64,000 bases of DNA from Cupriavidus sp. BIS7 (GCF_000292345.1 NZ_ALOU01000043.1:1-64000); one strand, 5' to 3'; shown: positions 51,356-61,069, numbered from the stretch's first letter. Made by a program: numbers and translations. The notes: generated by a model from the letters alone, not told the origin.

Positions 51356-54190
51356 TCAGCGCTTGACTGCTTCCATCACATTGATCAGCTCACCGTTGTC
51401 GTCGCCGGCAAGGTTGCTGGCGAAGACGCCGGCCGTTGCGGTACGGCGGAGGACGTCGATCTTGTCCTTGACCACATTCCTGTTGTCATAGGACCAGAAC
51501 GTCCACCCGTCATAGCGCCATGCGGCCTGCGCCTTGACGTCGACGAACGAGCGGAAGCCGGAGGCCCGCTTGATGTCGCGGTAGTCGCGTACGCTTTGCG
51601 CCTGGCTGCCACCCACCGGCTGGCCAGCCATCCACAGGCCACGGCTTCTGCCCGGCTTGACCGAAGTCCAGCCCTGCCCATGGAACGGGATGCCGTAAAC
51701 CTGCTTGTTCTGCGGAATGCCGGCTTCCCAGGTGGTCCAGATCAGACCCATCAGGCTGCGGTGGGACATCCCGCTTGCCTTGGCCCACGGCGATGTGCCG
51801 GTGACACTGATGCCCGATGCATGACCGGTGGAGCCGTTCCACGGTCCTGTCAGGTCATAGGCCTGGACGTTGACCCAGTTCAGCTCCGCGGCGATTGCCG
51901 TGGCGGTCTTTCCGGTCGGGAGGTCCTCGGCCGCGTTCATGCTGGCGGTCAGCAGGTAGTCGCTGCCTTCGCGCTGCAGGGCATCGCGGAATGCCTTGAC
52001 CAGTTCAAGGTAGTTGTCCCAGTTGACCGCATCGGCCGTGCCGTTGTCGACCTCCTGCATGCGCGGTGCGAGCCATTGCAGGTTGATACCGTCGAACACG
52101 CCCTTGGCCAGGCCCTTGCCGCCGGTGCTGGAAGAGCTGGCTGCGAGGTTGCCCTTGATATAGACATCCACGCAGCTTTCTGCCAGCGCGTTACGGCCGG
52201 CGGCGGTGCTGGCGGCCTGTGCGAACTGGCCGCTTCGTCCCGCGCCGCCGATCGAGATCAGCGTCTTGATCGGGTACGCCTTCTTGAGCTTGAGCAGCTG
52301 GTTGAAGTTGCCGCGCAGCACATGCTTGTCACCCGAGTCAGCCTTGCCGTCGACCGATTGCGCCGCCGTGAACTGCTTGCCGTAGTCGGCGAACGGGTCG
52401 CTCCAACCGTTGGTGGCGCCGCCGCTCTGGCAACGGTACAGACCGTCGTCGCCGCGATGCAGGTTTGCCTGGCTGTAGTTCAGGTACGTGAGCTTCCGTG
52501 CCGTTCCGGTCTTGGCGACGTCGCGGATCAGGTAGTTGCGCTTGTAGATGCTGCCCTGCTGGTATGTGCCGCCAAGTTGACCGGCCTTTGGAGCCGGGAT
52601 TTCAACGCGAGGGGTGTCATCTGGCGGGGCCGGGTCGGCGGGATCGGCTGGATCAGCCGGATCGACCGGATCGTCTGGATCGACGGGGTCAGCCGGATCT
52701 TCCGGGTCCGCGGGGTCCTGCGGATCAGCCGGGTCCTTCGGGTCGCCCGGGTGCTTCGGATCGCCCGGATCCTTCGGGTCAGCCGGGTCCTTCGGATCGC
52801 CTGGGTGCTTCGGATCGCCCGGATCCTTCGGGTCAGCCGGGTCCTTCGGATCGCCCGGATGCTTCGGATCCTTCGGGTCCTTCGGGTCCTTCGGATCCTT
52901 CGGATCCTTCGGGCCGGGTGGCGTTGGGGCGGCATCCTTATCGACCGTCATGTCGATATCGATGTTCAGGACCGTGTACGCCTGGTCGGCCATCGAGCCG
53001 GCTGCGTTACGCACTGCGATGTGGTACGGCAGGGCGTTACGAATCTTCGTGCCGATAGCCGGGTCACGGAGCACCCGGTTGTCTTCGGGGTGCAATTCGA
53101 ACACCAGCGATTCGCCGTTACCTGTCCCAGGTATGCGGCAAGCCGCCGTGGTCTGTGCGCCGGTGCCTTCGAGGTTTGCCGTCTTGTAGGCGCGCACGAA
53201 GAGCGAGAACGCCTTGTTGTTCTCGTCGGCCACGGGGACCATGAACATTTCGGCGGCGTCTTTCGGGCAATGACCCGTGCCATGCGCGGGCCCGGATATT
53301 GGCATGGATGTGGTGGTTGCATACCAGCCGCTGCGGCCCTGGTCCGTGGCCAGCGGCAGCACAAAGCGCGCCTGCTTGCCGTCGAACCTGACCTGCTCCG
53401 CCTTGATGTCGCGGTGGACGATATCCACGCCAATGCTGAACGACTTGAGGACCGGCCGATCGGGCAGATCGCCGCCGATGGCCTGGACTATCGCGCGATG
53501 CTTGAGGGGCGTCACATAGCGTGTGCCGGCGTTGAGTCTCGGGTTGTCGGACGGTTCGTACCAGACCACCAGCGCGCCGGGGCCGGCGGGGCCGCCCGTG
53601 CCATTCATCTGCACACGGGTGCCGTCATAGCCCGTGCCCGTGGTATTGCGTTGCGCGCGCAGACGCACCGGCATCAGGACGCCCGGATTCGACGCATCCT
53701 CCGCCATCACGTCAAGCATCGTGAACTCGCCCTCGCGGCCAGGACGGGGGCGGCCCGAGGCGAATTCCGCGCGCGAGGTGAAGTAGACGCTCGTTTTCTC
53801 GCTGGTGGGAACGGCGTGAACGATCGGGCTGGGGATGCCGCCCGAGCCCACCTCTACTACGACATCGGGCTTCCCCGATGGCGGCACATAGTCGCCAATG
53901 TCGTGCCAGAGCTTGGCCATCGGGCCGAACCTGCCGACGTGATAGAGCGGATGGTCCATGCCGGGCTTCTGACCCGGATGTGCAAAGCGGTCGTTCGACC
54001 ATACGCGCTTCTCGAACTCGACACAGACCTCCGGTGGGTAGGCCTCCTGGCGTTCCCAAGGCGCAATGTATTGGCACGCATCGGGACTGGTTGGGCGCGC
54101 CGCAGCCGCATTGCCCGCAGCGGACAGCAGGAGCGCCATCACAGCAGATGTGATGGCGGCGTTCTCTAGCGTCGTTTTTTTCGCGTTCAT
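51356..54190 (-). CDS. Secreted GH18-like (chitinase-fold) protein, active site degenerate
   Basis: A 944-residue exported protein. A signal peptide (MALLLSAAGNAAAA) is followed by about 380 residues I cannot assign, a linker of roughly 105 residues made of PKDP/PADP repeats (about 420-525), and a C-terminal glycoside hydrolase 18 domain (TYLNYSQANLH; KTLISIGGAGRSGQF; WVNVQAYDLTGPWN; GLWMAGQPVGG). The catalytic motif, normally DGxDxDWExP, reads DGINLQWLAP, so the proton-donor glutamate is leucine. It may bind chitin or another glycan without cleaving it. Position upstream of gspG on the same strand makes it a candidate substrate of that secretion system. Confidence 0.82.
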   Translation of the reverse strand: MNAKKTTLENAAITSAVMALLLSAAGNAAAARPTSPDACQYIAPWERQEAYPPEVCVEFEKRVWSNDRFAHPGQKPGMDHPLYHVGRFGPMAKLWHDIGDYVPPSGKPDVVVEVGSGGIPSPIVHAVPTSEKTSVYFTSRAEFASGRPRPGREGEFTMLDVMAEDASNPGVLMPVRLRAQRNTTGTGYDGTRVQMNGTGGPAGPGALVVWYEPSDNPRLNAGTRYVTPLKHRAIVQAIGGDLPDRPVLKSFSIGVDIVHRDIKAEQVRFDGKQARFVLPLATDQGRSGWYATTTSMPISGPAHGTGHCPKDAAEMFMVPVADENNKAFSLFVRAYKTANLEGTGAQTTAACRIPGTGNGESLVFELHPEDNRVLRDPAIGTKIRNALPYHIAVRNAAGSMADQAYTVLNIDIDMTVDKDAAPTPPGPKDPKDPKDPKDPKDPKHPGDPKDPADPKDPGDPKHPGDPKDPADPKDPGDPKHPGDPKDPADPQDPADPEDPADPVDPDDPVDPADPADPADPAPPDDTPRVEIPAPKAGQLGGTYQQGSIYKRNYLIRDVAKTGTARKLTYLNYSQANLHRGDDGLYRCQSGGATNGWSDPFADYGKQFTAAQSVDGKADSGDKHVLRGNFNQLLKLKKAYPIKTLISIGGAGRSGQFAQAASTAAGRNALAESCVDVYIKGNLAASSSSTGGKGLAKGVFDGINLQWLAPRMQEVDNGTADAVNWDNYLELVKAFRDALQREGSDYLLTASMNAAEDLPTGKTATAIAAELNWVNVQAYDLTGPWNGSTGHASGISVTGTSPWAKASGMSHRSLMGLIWTTWEAGIPQNKQVYGIPFHGQGWTSVKPGRSRGLWMAGQPVGGSQAQSVRDYRDIKRASGFRSFVDVKAQAAWRYDGWTFWSYDNRNVVKDKIDVLRRTATAGVFASNLAGDDNGELINVMEAVKR
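52615..52925. repeat. Tandem repeats coding the PKDP/PADP linker
   Basis: A repetitive stretch inside the GH18-like gene. Short 9-bp units give D-P-x triplets, and a 54-bp higher-order unit recurs at 52751-52804 and 52805-52858, with partial copies on both sides. The product is an acidic/proline linker with alternating lysine, histidine, glycine and alanine. Confidence 0.85.
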
Positions 54191-54423
54191 GATTTGAAGA
54201 TGTGAGTTGAACTTCGCCCGGGTCTGCCGGGCCGTCCAAATCTATGTGCATGACGCGATGCGAGAAATCGCCGTTCTCCGAAAATGGCAGCGAATTGCGT
54301 GCGATGAAGTGGATTGAGAGATTTCTGAGAACGTTGTCATCATCCAACTTCGTGAAGCGACGATAGAGTCACGTGAACTTCGGGCTACTCGAACTACTTC
54401 GCAAAGAAATCATTTGCATTCTA

Positions 54424-54439
54424 ATAGATTCACGTCTAT
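54424..54439. promoter_or_regulatory. Inverted repeat before the MarR gene
   Basis: ATAGA-TTCACG-TCTAT, a 5-bp inverted repeat with a six-base spacer ending 10 bases before the MarR start codon. It is a plausible autoregulatory operator for the efflux operon. Confidence 0.45.
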
Positions 54440-54449
54440 CATTCGGCCC

Positions 54450-54914
54450 ATGCCACAGTTCGATGCCCTTCTTTTCGCCTTTACCGGTCAGCTGATGCTG
54501 GCCGGGCGCCAGTGGCGGCAGATCAGCCAGGCCACCGTGAGCGCGCATGGCATTTCCGCCGCGGCCGCTGCGCCGCTGCTGTTCATTCGCCGTCTTGGCG
54601 GGGGCGTGCGCCAGGTGACCCTGGCCGATTACGTGGGCGTGGAAGGTGCAACGCTCGTGCGTCTGGTGGACCAGCTCAGCGCGGCCGAACTGGTGCGGCG
54701 CGAGGTGGACCCGAGTGACCGGCGCGCCAACGTGCTGTCGCTGACCGAGGCCGGCGAGCGCATGGCCGTGCAAATCGAGCTGGAACTCAAACAATTGCGT
54801 GCGGAGGTATTCGCGGATGTGTGCGAAGAGGACATGGCGGCAACGCTGCGTGTGCTCGAAGCGTTGTCCCGCGCTGCCGCGGCCGCTTCTTCGTCAGGCA
54901 AGCAGGAGGCCTGA
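54450..54914 (+). CDS. MarR-family regulator of the efflux operon
   Basis: A 154-residue MarR regulator: winged-helix sequences LADYVGVEGATLVRLVDQLSAAELV and REVDPSDRRANVLSLTEAG are typical, including the DxRR wing. The ATG at 54450 lies 10 bases after an inverted repeat; an in-frame ATG at 54414 would bury that operator. It is the first gene of the efflux operon, ending five bases before the FUSC gene, and is presumably released by an aromatic-acid ligand. Confidence 0.92.
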   Translation: MPQFDALLFAFTGQLMLAGRQWRQISQATVSAHGISAAAAAPLLFIRRLGGGVRQVTLADYVGVEGATLVRLVDQLSAAELVRREVDPSDRRANVLSLTEAGERMAVQIELELKQLRAEVFADVCEEDMAATLRVLEALSRAAAAASSSGKQEA

Positions 54915-54919
54915 GCAGC

Positions 54920-56899
54920 ATGGGCAGTTGGCCATCCGCGAGAGACTGGATTTTTTCCTTCAAGGCCTTCATCGCCGCGATGCTGGCGTTGTGGATTGCG
55001 ATGTACCTCGGGCTGCCGCGTCCTTACTGGGCGATGGGCTCGGTCTATATCGTCGCGCACCCGCTGACCGGCGCTACACGTTCCAAGGCGTTATACCGCG
55101 TGCTGGGCACGCTGCTGGGCGCGGCGGCAGGCATCGTCATGGTGCCGCCGCTGGTGAACGCCCCTTCGCTGCTGATGGGCGCGGTGGCCATCTGGACCGC
55201 GTGCCTGCTCTATGTGGCGCTGCTGCACCGCACGCCGCGCAGCTACGTGTTCATGCTGGCGGCCTATACGCTGCCGCTGGTGGCGCTGCCTTCCGTTGAC
55301 AATCCCGCTGGCATCTTTGACCTGGCCGTGGCGCGTTCCGAGGAAATCTGCCTCGGCATCCTGTGCGCCAGTGTGGTTGGTGCCGTTGTCATGCCGGCCA
55401 GCGTCGCCAACGTGCTGCGCGACAAATCGCGCCAGTGGATGGCCGATGCCGCGCTGTGGGCGGGGGATATGCTTTCGCCGAGTCCCGGCGTGCGCGTATC
55501 GCGCCACCACAGCCGCCATCGTCTGGCCGCCGATATCCTGGCGCTGGACCAACTGATCAGCCAACTCAGCTATGACGCCGAAAGCGCGCTCCGCGTGCGC
55601 GCGGCGCGCGAGTTGCGTGGTCGCATGACGATGCTGCTGCCGGTGTTGTCTTCGCTGGCAACGATTTTGGAATCGATGCAGGCCGCAGGCGGCGTGCCGG
55701 AAGCGCTGGCCGCACAGATGCGCGCGGTGAAGGCGTGGATCCAGGGCGGGGCCGCGCAGCATGAGCGGCCGGAACTGACGCCCACACCGGTTGGGCAGGG
55801 CAGCAATGCGGCGATGATCGCGGCGGCCGAAGACCGCCTGCAGCAGATGGCTGCGTTGTGGCATGACTGCATCTCGCTATGCCGCCGGCTGGGCCAGAAG
55901 CATATCGAAGGTGACTGGCTGCCCGAATTCCAGCGCTGGGAGGTTGGCCGCGCGCGCCACTATGACCACGGCATGTTGCTGTTTTCCACCGTGACTGTCG
56001 CGCTGGCGATCTTCGCCATGGGCTTCCTGTGGATCCAGACCGGATGGGCCGATGGCGCAGGCGCCGTGGCGCTTGGCGCGATCTCGTGCTGTTTCTTTGC
56101 GGCTCTCGACGAGCCCGCGCCGATGATCAAGTCGTTCTTCAACTGGAACGTGGTCTGCCTGCTGATTTCGATGGTGATGCTGTTCGCGGTGCTGCCGATT
56201 GCGCATGACTTCGAGATGCTCGTGCTGATGTTCGCGGTGCCGTACCTGATCATCGGACTGCTGGTGGCGCAGCCCCGGCTGGCGATGATCGGCATGCCGC
56301 TGGCCGTGGTCACCGCCAACGACATCGGCATCTCCGGCGCCTACAGCGCCAACTTCCAGAGCTTCTTCAACAGCAACATGGCCGGCATCGCCGGGATCGC
56401 GTTTGCGCTGGTCTGGACGCTCGTGATGCGGCCGTTCGGCACGCGTGCGGCAACGCGCCGGCTCGTGCGTGCCGGCTGGAGTGATATCGCCGAGAACGCG
56501 ATGGGCACGCGCCCCGAGTCGCACACGACGCTGCGGGCCCGCATGCTGGACCGCCTGGCGCAGCTTGTGCCGCGGCTGGCCGCCAGCGAGAGCGAAGTGT
56601 CCAACGATGGATTCAGTGAAGTGCGCGTGGAGCTGTGCACGCTCGCGCTGCAGCGCGAGATGGCGGATCTCCACGCTGACGAGCAGCACGCCGTGAAGCG
56701 CGTGCTGCGCAGTGTGTCCGGTTACTACCAGGCGCGCCTGAAGGGCGAGATCGATGCGCCACCGCCTGCGTTGCTGACGCGCCTGGCCAATGCACAGCAG
56801 AAGGTGCGCTCGCGCATCGCGCAGGCGGCGCTCGTGGATATGCAAGTGGCCCTGTTCCCGCCGGCTCTGCCGCCGGCGCCCGTTTCCGGAAAAGCATGA
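54920..56899 (+). CDS. FUSC-family inner-membrane efflux protein (AaeB-like)
   Basis: A 659-residue inner-membrane protein with two blocks of hydrophobic segments separated by a cytoplasmic region, the layout of AaeB/FUSC aromatic-acid exporters. The opening FKAFIAAMLALWIAMYLGLPRPYWA and the LFAVLPIAHDFEMLVLMFAVPYL block are typical. GGAGG lies 11 bases before the ATG. It is followed by a DUF1656 protein, an HlyD-type adaptor and an outer-membrane channel, forming a complete efflux assembly. Confidence 0.92.
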   Translation: MGSWPSARDWIFSFKAFIAAMLALWIAMYLGLPRPYWAMGSVYIVAHPLTGATRSKALYRVLGTLLGAAAGIVMVPPLVNAPSLLMGAVAIWTACLLYVALLHRTPRSYVFMLAAYTLPLVALPSVDNPAGIFDLAVARSEEICLGILCASVVGAVVMPASVANVLRDKSRQWMADAALWAGDMLSPSPGVRVSRHHSRHRLAADILALDQLISQLSYDAESALRVRAARELRGRMTMLLPVLSSLATILESMQAAGGVPEALAAQMRAVKAWIQGGAAQHERPELTPTPVGQGSNAAMIAAAEDRLQQMAALWHDCISLCRRLGQKHIEGDWLPEFQRWEVGRARHYDHGMLLFSTVTVALAIFAMGFLWIQTGWADGAGAVALGAISCCFFAALDEPAPMIKSFFNWNVVCLLISMVMLFAVLPIAHDFEMLVLMFAVPYLIIGLLVAQPRLAMIGMPLAVVTANDIGISGAYSANFQSFFNSNMAGIAGIAFALVWTLVMRPFGTRAATRRLVRAGWSDIAENAMGTRPESHTTLRARMLDRLAQLVPRLAASESEVSNDGFSEVRVELCTLALQREMADLHADEQHAVKRVLRSVSGYYQARLKGEIDAPPPALLTRLANAQQKVRSRIAQAALVDMQVALFPPALPPAPVSGKA

Positions 56900-57108
56900 T
56901 GCCCGGTGAAATCAGTATCTATGGCGTGTATATCCCCAGCCTGCTGGTGTGGATGCTCGCCGCTTTTGTCATTACAAGCGCCGCGCGTGCGGTGCTGGCG
57001 CGCGCAGGCTTCTACAAGCTTGTGTGGCACCGTTCCCTCTTCAATCTGGCACTGTATGCGATCGTCCTAGGTGGGGTGGTCGCCATCGTGCCCTTGCTGC
57101 AATCATGA
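56896..57108 (+). CDS. DUF1656 (AaeX-like) small membrane protein
   Basis: A 70-residue protein with two membrane segments (SLLVWMLAAFVITSAARAVLA and LALYAIVLGGVVAIVPLL), the DUF1656/AaeX family found in aaeXAB operons. Its ATG overlaps the FUSC stop and its end overlaps the next gene by four bases. The exact role is not established in the family. Confidence 0.9.
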   Translation: MMPGEISIYGVYIPSLLVWMLAAFVITSAARAVLARAGFYKLVWHRSLFNLALYAIVLGGVVAIVPLLQS

Positions 57109-58088
57109 AACTCAGACTCTCCTCGCTCGGGCCAGTTGTGCTGACGCTGGCCGTCACCGCCGTTGGTGCGGTGGTTGTCAAACACCTCTGGGATTACTAC
57201 ACGGTGGCGCCATGGACCCGTGACGGCCACGTCCGCGCGGAAGTGGTGCAGGTGTCGCCCGATGTCTCGGGCCTGGTCACCCGGATCGCCGTCAAGGACA
57301 ACCAGCATGTGAAGGCGGGCGACGTCCTGTTCGAGATCGACCGCGAACGCTACGCACTGGCGCTGCGCCAGGCGGAGGCCACCGCGGCGGCGGTACGTGC
57401 CAATCTGTCGCAGGCACGCCGCGAAGCCACGCGCAGCCAGTCGCTGTCCGAAGTGGTGTCGAAGGAAATCGTGGAAGAAGGCCTGGCCAAGGTGCAGCAG
57501 GGCGAGGCGCAACTGGCGCAGGCCGAAGCCGCCATCGACGTGGCGAAGCTGAACCTGGAGCGCACGCGTGTGGTGAGCCCGGTGGAGGGCTATGTCAATG
57601 ACCGCCTGCCGCGCCTTGGCGACTACGTCGTCACCGGCAAGCCGGTGCTGTCGATGGTCGATTCGAATTCCTTCCACGTGGAAGGTTATTTCGAGGAAAC
57701 CAAGCTCAAGGGCATCCGTATCGGCAGCCCGGTGGACATCCGTATCATGGGCGAGAAGCGCGTGCTGCCGGGCCACGTGCAGAGTATTGCCGCCGGTATC
57801 GAAGACCGCGACCGAACGGCTGGCTCGAACCTGCTGCCGAACGTGAACCCGACCTTCAACTGGGTGCGGCTGGCCCAGCGCGTGCCGGTGCGTATCCAGT
57901 TCGACCAGATGCCCGAGGATGTCCGTCTGGTGGCGGGCCGCACGGCCACGGTATCGGTGAAGGCCGAAGGCAGCGCCGAAAAGAACAATGACAAGCCAGC
58001 CGCGCCGGCGGCGGCCGATAAGGGGGCATCGCAAGACAAGGTCGCGCTGACCGGCAAGAGCGCGTCCGCAACCGGAGCAGTGCAGTGA
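57105..58088 (+). CDS. HlyD-family periplasmic adaptor (AaeA-like)
   Basis: A 327-residue membrane fusion protein: N-terminal anchor (VVLTLAVTAVGAVVVKHLW), biotinyl-lipoyl-like domain (TRDGHVRAEVVQVSPDVSG), coiled-coil hairpin rich in alanine and glutamine, and beta-barrel (VEGYFEETKLKGIRIGSPVDI). It would bridge the FUSC pump and the outer-membrane channel. Overlaps both neighbours by four bases. The C-terminal tail of about 40 residues is Lys/Ala/Ser-rich and probably disordered. Confidence 0.93.
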   Translation: MKLRLSSLGPVVLTLAVTAVGAVVVKHLWDYYTVAPWTRDGHVRAEVVQVSPDVSGLVTRIAVKDNQHVKAGDVLFEIDRERYALALRQAEATAAAVRANLSQARREATRSQSLSEVVSKEIVEEGLAKVQQGEAQLAQAEAAIDVAKLNLERTRVVSPVEGYVNDRLPRLGDYVVTGKPVLSMVDSNSFHVEGYFEETKLKGIRIGSPVDIRIMGEKRVLPGHVQSIAAGIEDRDRTAGSNLLPNVNPTFNWVRLAQRVPVRIQFDQMPEDVRLVAGRTATVSVKAEGSAEKNNDKPAAPAAADKGASQDKVALTGKSASATGAVQ

Positions 58089-59548
58089 AACGCTTTGCCC
58101 GCGCCTCGCTGGCGGCGATGTTGCCGCTGGCGCTGGCCGCTTGCATGACCGTCGGCCCCGATCACAAGGTGCCTGACGATGCAGTCGTGAAATCGTCGGC
58201 CGCCAACGGACCGTTTGCCGGCACCGCCAACGACGCGGTGTCGATTGGCGACGTCCCGAACGACTGGTGGCGACTCTATGACGACCCCCATATCGACGAA
58301 CTCGTGCAGCAGGCGCTGGTGGCCAATACCGACCTGCGCGTGGCGGCCGCCAACCTGAAGCGGTCGATCGCCGTCTATCACGAGGTGGAAGCCGAGAACC
58401 TGCCGGAAGCGAAGTTCCGTGCCGGCGCGCAGCGGGGCCAGATCGCAGGCGAGCCGCTGCTGCACGAAGAGAAGATTCCGGTGATGAACTTTGGCGACAT
58501 CGGTTTCGAGGTGTCGTACCTGATCGACTTCTGGGGCAAGCTCAAGCGTGCCGACGAAGCCGCACTGGCCGCGGCGCAAGCCAGCCATGCGGCGCTGGAC
58601 CAGGCCCGGGTGGGCGTGGTGGCGGAGACCGTGCGTGCGTATGTGCAAGGATGCACAGCCACGCACGAACTACACGTGGCCGAGCATCAGCTCGACCTGC
58701 AGGAACGCGGCGTCAAGCTGGCGCAGAAACTTGTCGATGCCGGGCGCGGCCAGCCCACCGATCTGCTGCGTGCCCAGGCTCAGGCCGACACGCTGCGCTC
58801 GGCGCTGCCGAGGTATCGCGCGGAGCAGGAAGGCGCAGCCTATCGTCTGGCGGTGATGCTGGGCAAGCCGCCCACGGCGCTGGACGTCGAGAGCGTGGCC
58901 TGCGAGCACGTACCGGCGCTGAAACAGCCGCTGCCCGTGGGCGATGGCATGGCGCTGCTCAAGCGCCGTCCGGACGTACGCCAGGCCGAACGTGAACTGG
59001 CATCGGCAACGGCCAAGATCGGCGTGGCCACGGCCGACCTGTTCCCGCAGATCCGCATCGGTGCATCGGCAGGCTTTACCGGTATCCTGGACCACCTTGG
59101 CCAGGCGCCGACCGCGCACTGGGGCTGGGGCCCGGCGATCTCCTGGACCATCCCGACCAGCGGCACGCGTGCACATATTCACAACATGGAATACGGCGCG
59201 GAAGGTGCGCTTGCGCATTTCGATGGCGTGGTGTTGAAGGCGCTGCGCGAAACGCAGAGCGCGCTGTCGGCCTATACGCACGAACTGGAACGCAACGAGT
59301 CACTGCGTTCGGCACGCGACAAGGCCAACGAGGCCGCGCGCCAGAACCGGCTGCTGTGGCAGGCGGGCCGCTCGCCGTACCTGCAGAGCCTGGACGCGGA
59401 CCGCACGCTGGCCAATACCGATGCCGCGTTGGCCGCATCGGATGCCCAGGTGGCGATGGATCAGATCAATCTGTTCCTGGCACTTGGCGGCGGCTGGCAG
59501 AATGCGCCGGCGATTGCCGATCATCCGGTGGTGCCCCGAGAGAATTGA
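58085..59548 (+). CDS. NodT-family outer-membrane efflux lipoprotein
   Basis: A 487-residue TolC-like channel of the RND/NodT lipoprotein type. The signal peptide ends LALAAC (lipidated cysteine about residue 19), and DDWWRLYDDPHIDELVQQAL-like sequence and RRPDVRQAERELASATAKIGVATADLFP are classical motifs of the family. It completes the efflux operon and starts inside the end of the adaptor gene. Confidence 0.94.
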   Translation: MKRFARASLAAMLPLALAACMTVGPDHKVPDDAVVKSSAANGPFAGTANDAVSIGDVPNDWWRLYDDPHIDELVQQALVANTDLRVAAANLKRSIAVYHEVEAENLPEAKFRAGAQRGQIAGEPLLHEEKIPVMNFGDIGFEVSYLIDFWGKLKRADEAALAAAQASHAALDQARVGVVAETVRAYVQGCTATHELHVAEHQLDLQERGVKLAQKLVDAGRGQPTDLLRAQAQADTLRSALPRYRAEQEGAAYRLAVMLGKPPTALDVESVACEHVPALKQPLPVGDGMALLKRRPDVRQAERELASATAKIGVATADLFPQIRIGASAGFTGILDHLGQAPTAHWGWGPAISWTIPTSGTRAHIHNMEYGAEGALAHFDGVVLKALRETQSALSAYTHELERNESLRSARDKANEAARQNRLLWQAGRSPYLQSLDADRTLANTDAALAASDAQVAMDQINLFLALGGGWQNAPAIADHPVVPREN

Positions 59549-59567
59549 GGTTGACAGGCTGGCCAGC

Positions 59568-60938
59568 TCACGTTGCAGGGGTAGCCCAGATCCGCTTGCG
59601 GTTCAGCAGCAGCGGAATCGCACCGGTGGCAATGCCTCCCAGGCCGACGACATTGGTAACCCAGTCGAAGGTCGGGATGCTGTAGAGCGCGATGAAGAAA
59701 AGGAAGAGACCGCTTGCCACTGGCCAGACGACGTGGCTCACGGCAAGCCACGTTCCCCGCGCAAGCATCTCGCGGTAGTACCAGCCGCACGCCAGCCCGG
59801 TCAGTCCAAGGTAGAAACAGATCTGGAAGCCGATGGCGGTAATCGAATCCTTCAGGATGACGTTGATGGTCGGCAGGTAGGACGATACGAACAGCAGGAC
59901 GAGTCCGACGATCCAGATGAAGAAGATGGCGATGTGCGGCGTGCGCCAGCGCGGATGCAGGCGCGCATAGCGCGGGTGGAGCGCGCCGTCACGGCTGTTT
60001 GCGAAAAGTGTGCGCGTGAACTGCAGCATCTGCGTCTCGACGGTTCCCACCGTGCTCAACAGCACCGCGATGATCGCGATATAGCCCCAGGTCGGACCGA
60101 AAAGCTTCTCCGCGATGGCGAAGATGATGTTCGTGTTGTAGTGCTGGATCTCGGAGTCGGACAGGCCCAGAAGCGTGATGACGATGAACACCAGAAAGAA
60201 CGTCATCAGGAACACCATCGACCAGAACGCGGCCCGGCCCGGGGTGCGGTTCGAGTCCCGCGTCTCTTCGCTGAGGTTCATGGTCACGTCCCAGCCGTAG
60301 AAAAAGAAGATCGCAACCAACGCGCCGTTGGCGAACAGCTTGGGCGAGAACGCAAACGGCCAGAACCAGACCAGCGAGAACGTATGTTGCGGCGCGCGAG
60401 GAAACATGACAAAGCTGGCGACGATGATCGCGAGCAGGATGATTCCCTCGATGATCGTCATCAGCACCTGCACGTAGCTGGTCAGCTTGATGCCCTTGAC
60501 CACCACCGCGCTGACAAACGTGAGCCACGCTGCGGCGATCACCGTCACGTAGTGGACGTTGTTCACCATTGGGCGATCAAAGATCAGCAGCGTGGCATTG
60601 GCCGCCGGAATCATGGCGGACACCATGAACACGCAGCACAGCACCAGAAGGGCCCAGCCGGCAAAGAAGCCGAGCGTCCGCCCGAAGACAAGGGTCACCC
60701 ACGAATAGGATGTGCCGGCACTCGCCAGCGCGCGGTTCAGATTGATGAACGCGTACGCGATGCCAAACATGATGAGCCCGCACACCAGGATGCTTGCCGG
60801 TGACAGCATGCCGGCCGTCCCGACGATGGTGGAAGTCGTGATCTCGATGCTGTAGGCGGGCGCCGTGCCGGCGATGCCCATGATTACCGACTCGACGATG
60901 CCCAGCGAATCGGCATTGAGCTTGGCGGGTTCGTCCAT
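59568..60938 (-). CDS. APC-family amino acid permease
   Basis: A 456-residue, about twelve-segment permease of the amino acid-polyamine-organocation superfamily. The first helix break reads IMGIAGTAPAYSIEIT, and FFFYGWDVTMNLSEETRD matches helix 6 and the following loop. It converges on the efflux operon and is followed upstream by the isocitrate lyase terminator. Substrate not predictable from sequence. Confidence 0.85.
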   Translation of the reverse strand: MDEPAKLNADSLGIVESVIMGIAGTAPAYSIEITTSTIVGTAGMLSPASILVCGLIMFGIAYAFINLNRALASAGTSYSWVTLVFGRTLGFFAGWALLVLCCVFMVSAMIPAANATLLIFDRPMVNNVHYVTVIAAAWLTFVSAVVVKGIKLTSYVQVLMTIIEGIILLAIIVASFVMFPRAPQHTFSLVWFWPFAFSPKLFANGALVAIFFFYGWDVTMNLSEETRDSNRTPGRAAFWSMVFLMTFFLVFIVITLLGLSDSEIQHYNTNIIFAIAEKLFGPTWGYIAIIAVLLSTVGTVETQMLQFTRTLFANSRDGALHPRYARLHPRWRTPHIAIFFIWIVGLVLLFVSSYLPTINVILKDSITAIGFQICFYLGLTGLACGWYYREMLARGTWLAVSHVVWPVASGLFLFFIALYSIPTFDWVTNVVGLGGIATGAIPLLLNRKRIWATPAT

Positions 60939-61038
60939 GGGCGTGCGACTCCCGGATCGGCCTTGATGGTCCGACTTTTACTCCGCGCGGGGTGTGCTGG
61001 CAAGGGTGTGTTCTATCCGTCGCCCGTCGCCGGATAAA

Positions 61039-61069
61039 AAAACGCCAACCCGTGATGGGTTGGCGTTTT
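61039..61069 (-). terminator. Terminator of aceA
   Basis: AAAACGCCAACCC pairs with GGGTTGGCGTTTT around a five-base loop; on the minus strand it is followed by more T residues. It lies 20 bases after the aceA stop codon: a clear rho-independent terminator. Confidence 0.88.

Noticed and set aside
52614..53189. Plus-strand SAGSAGSFGSPG repeat protein
   Set aside because: It is the reverse reading of the DNA coding the PKDP/PADP linker and has no independent start signal.
51314..54169. 951-codon open frame on the plus strand opposite the GH18-like gene
   Set aside because: It mirrors the repeat-rich GC codon pattern of the real gene, has low-complexity IRRVLRISRVLR-type sequence from the linker repeats and no ribosome-binding site or known domain.
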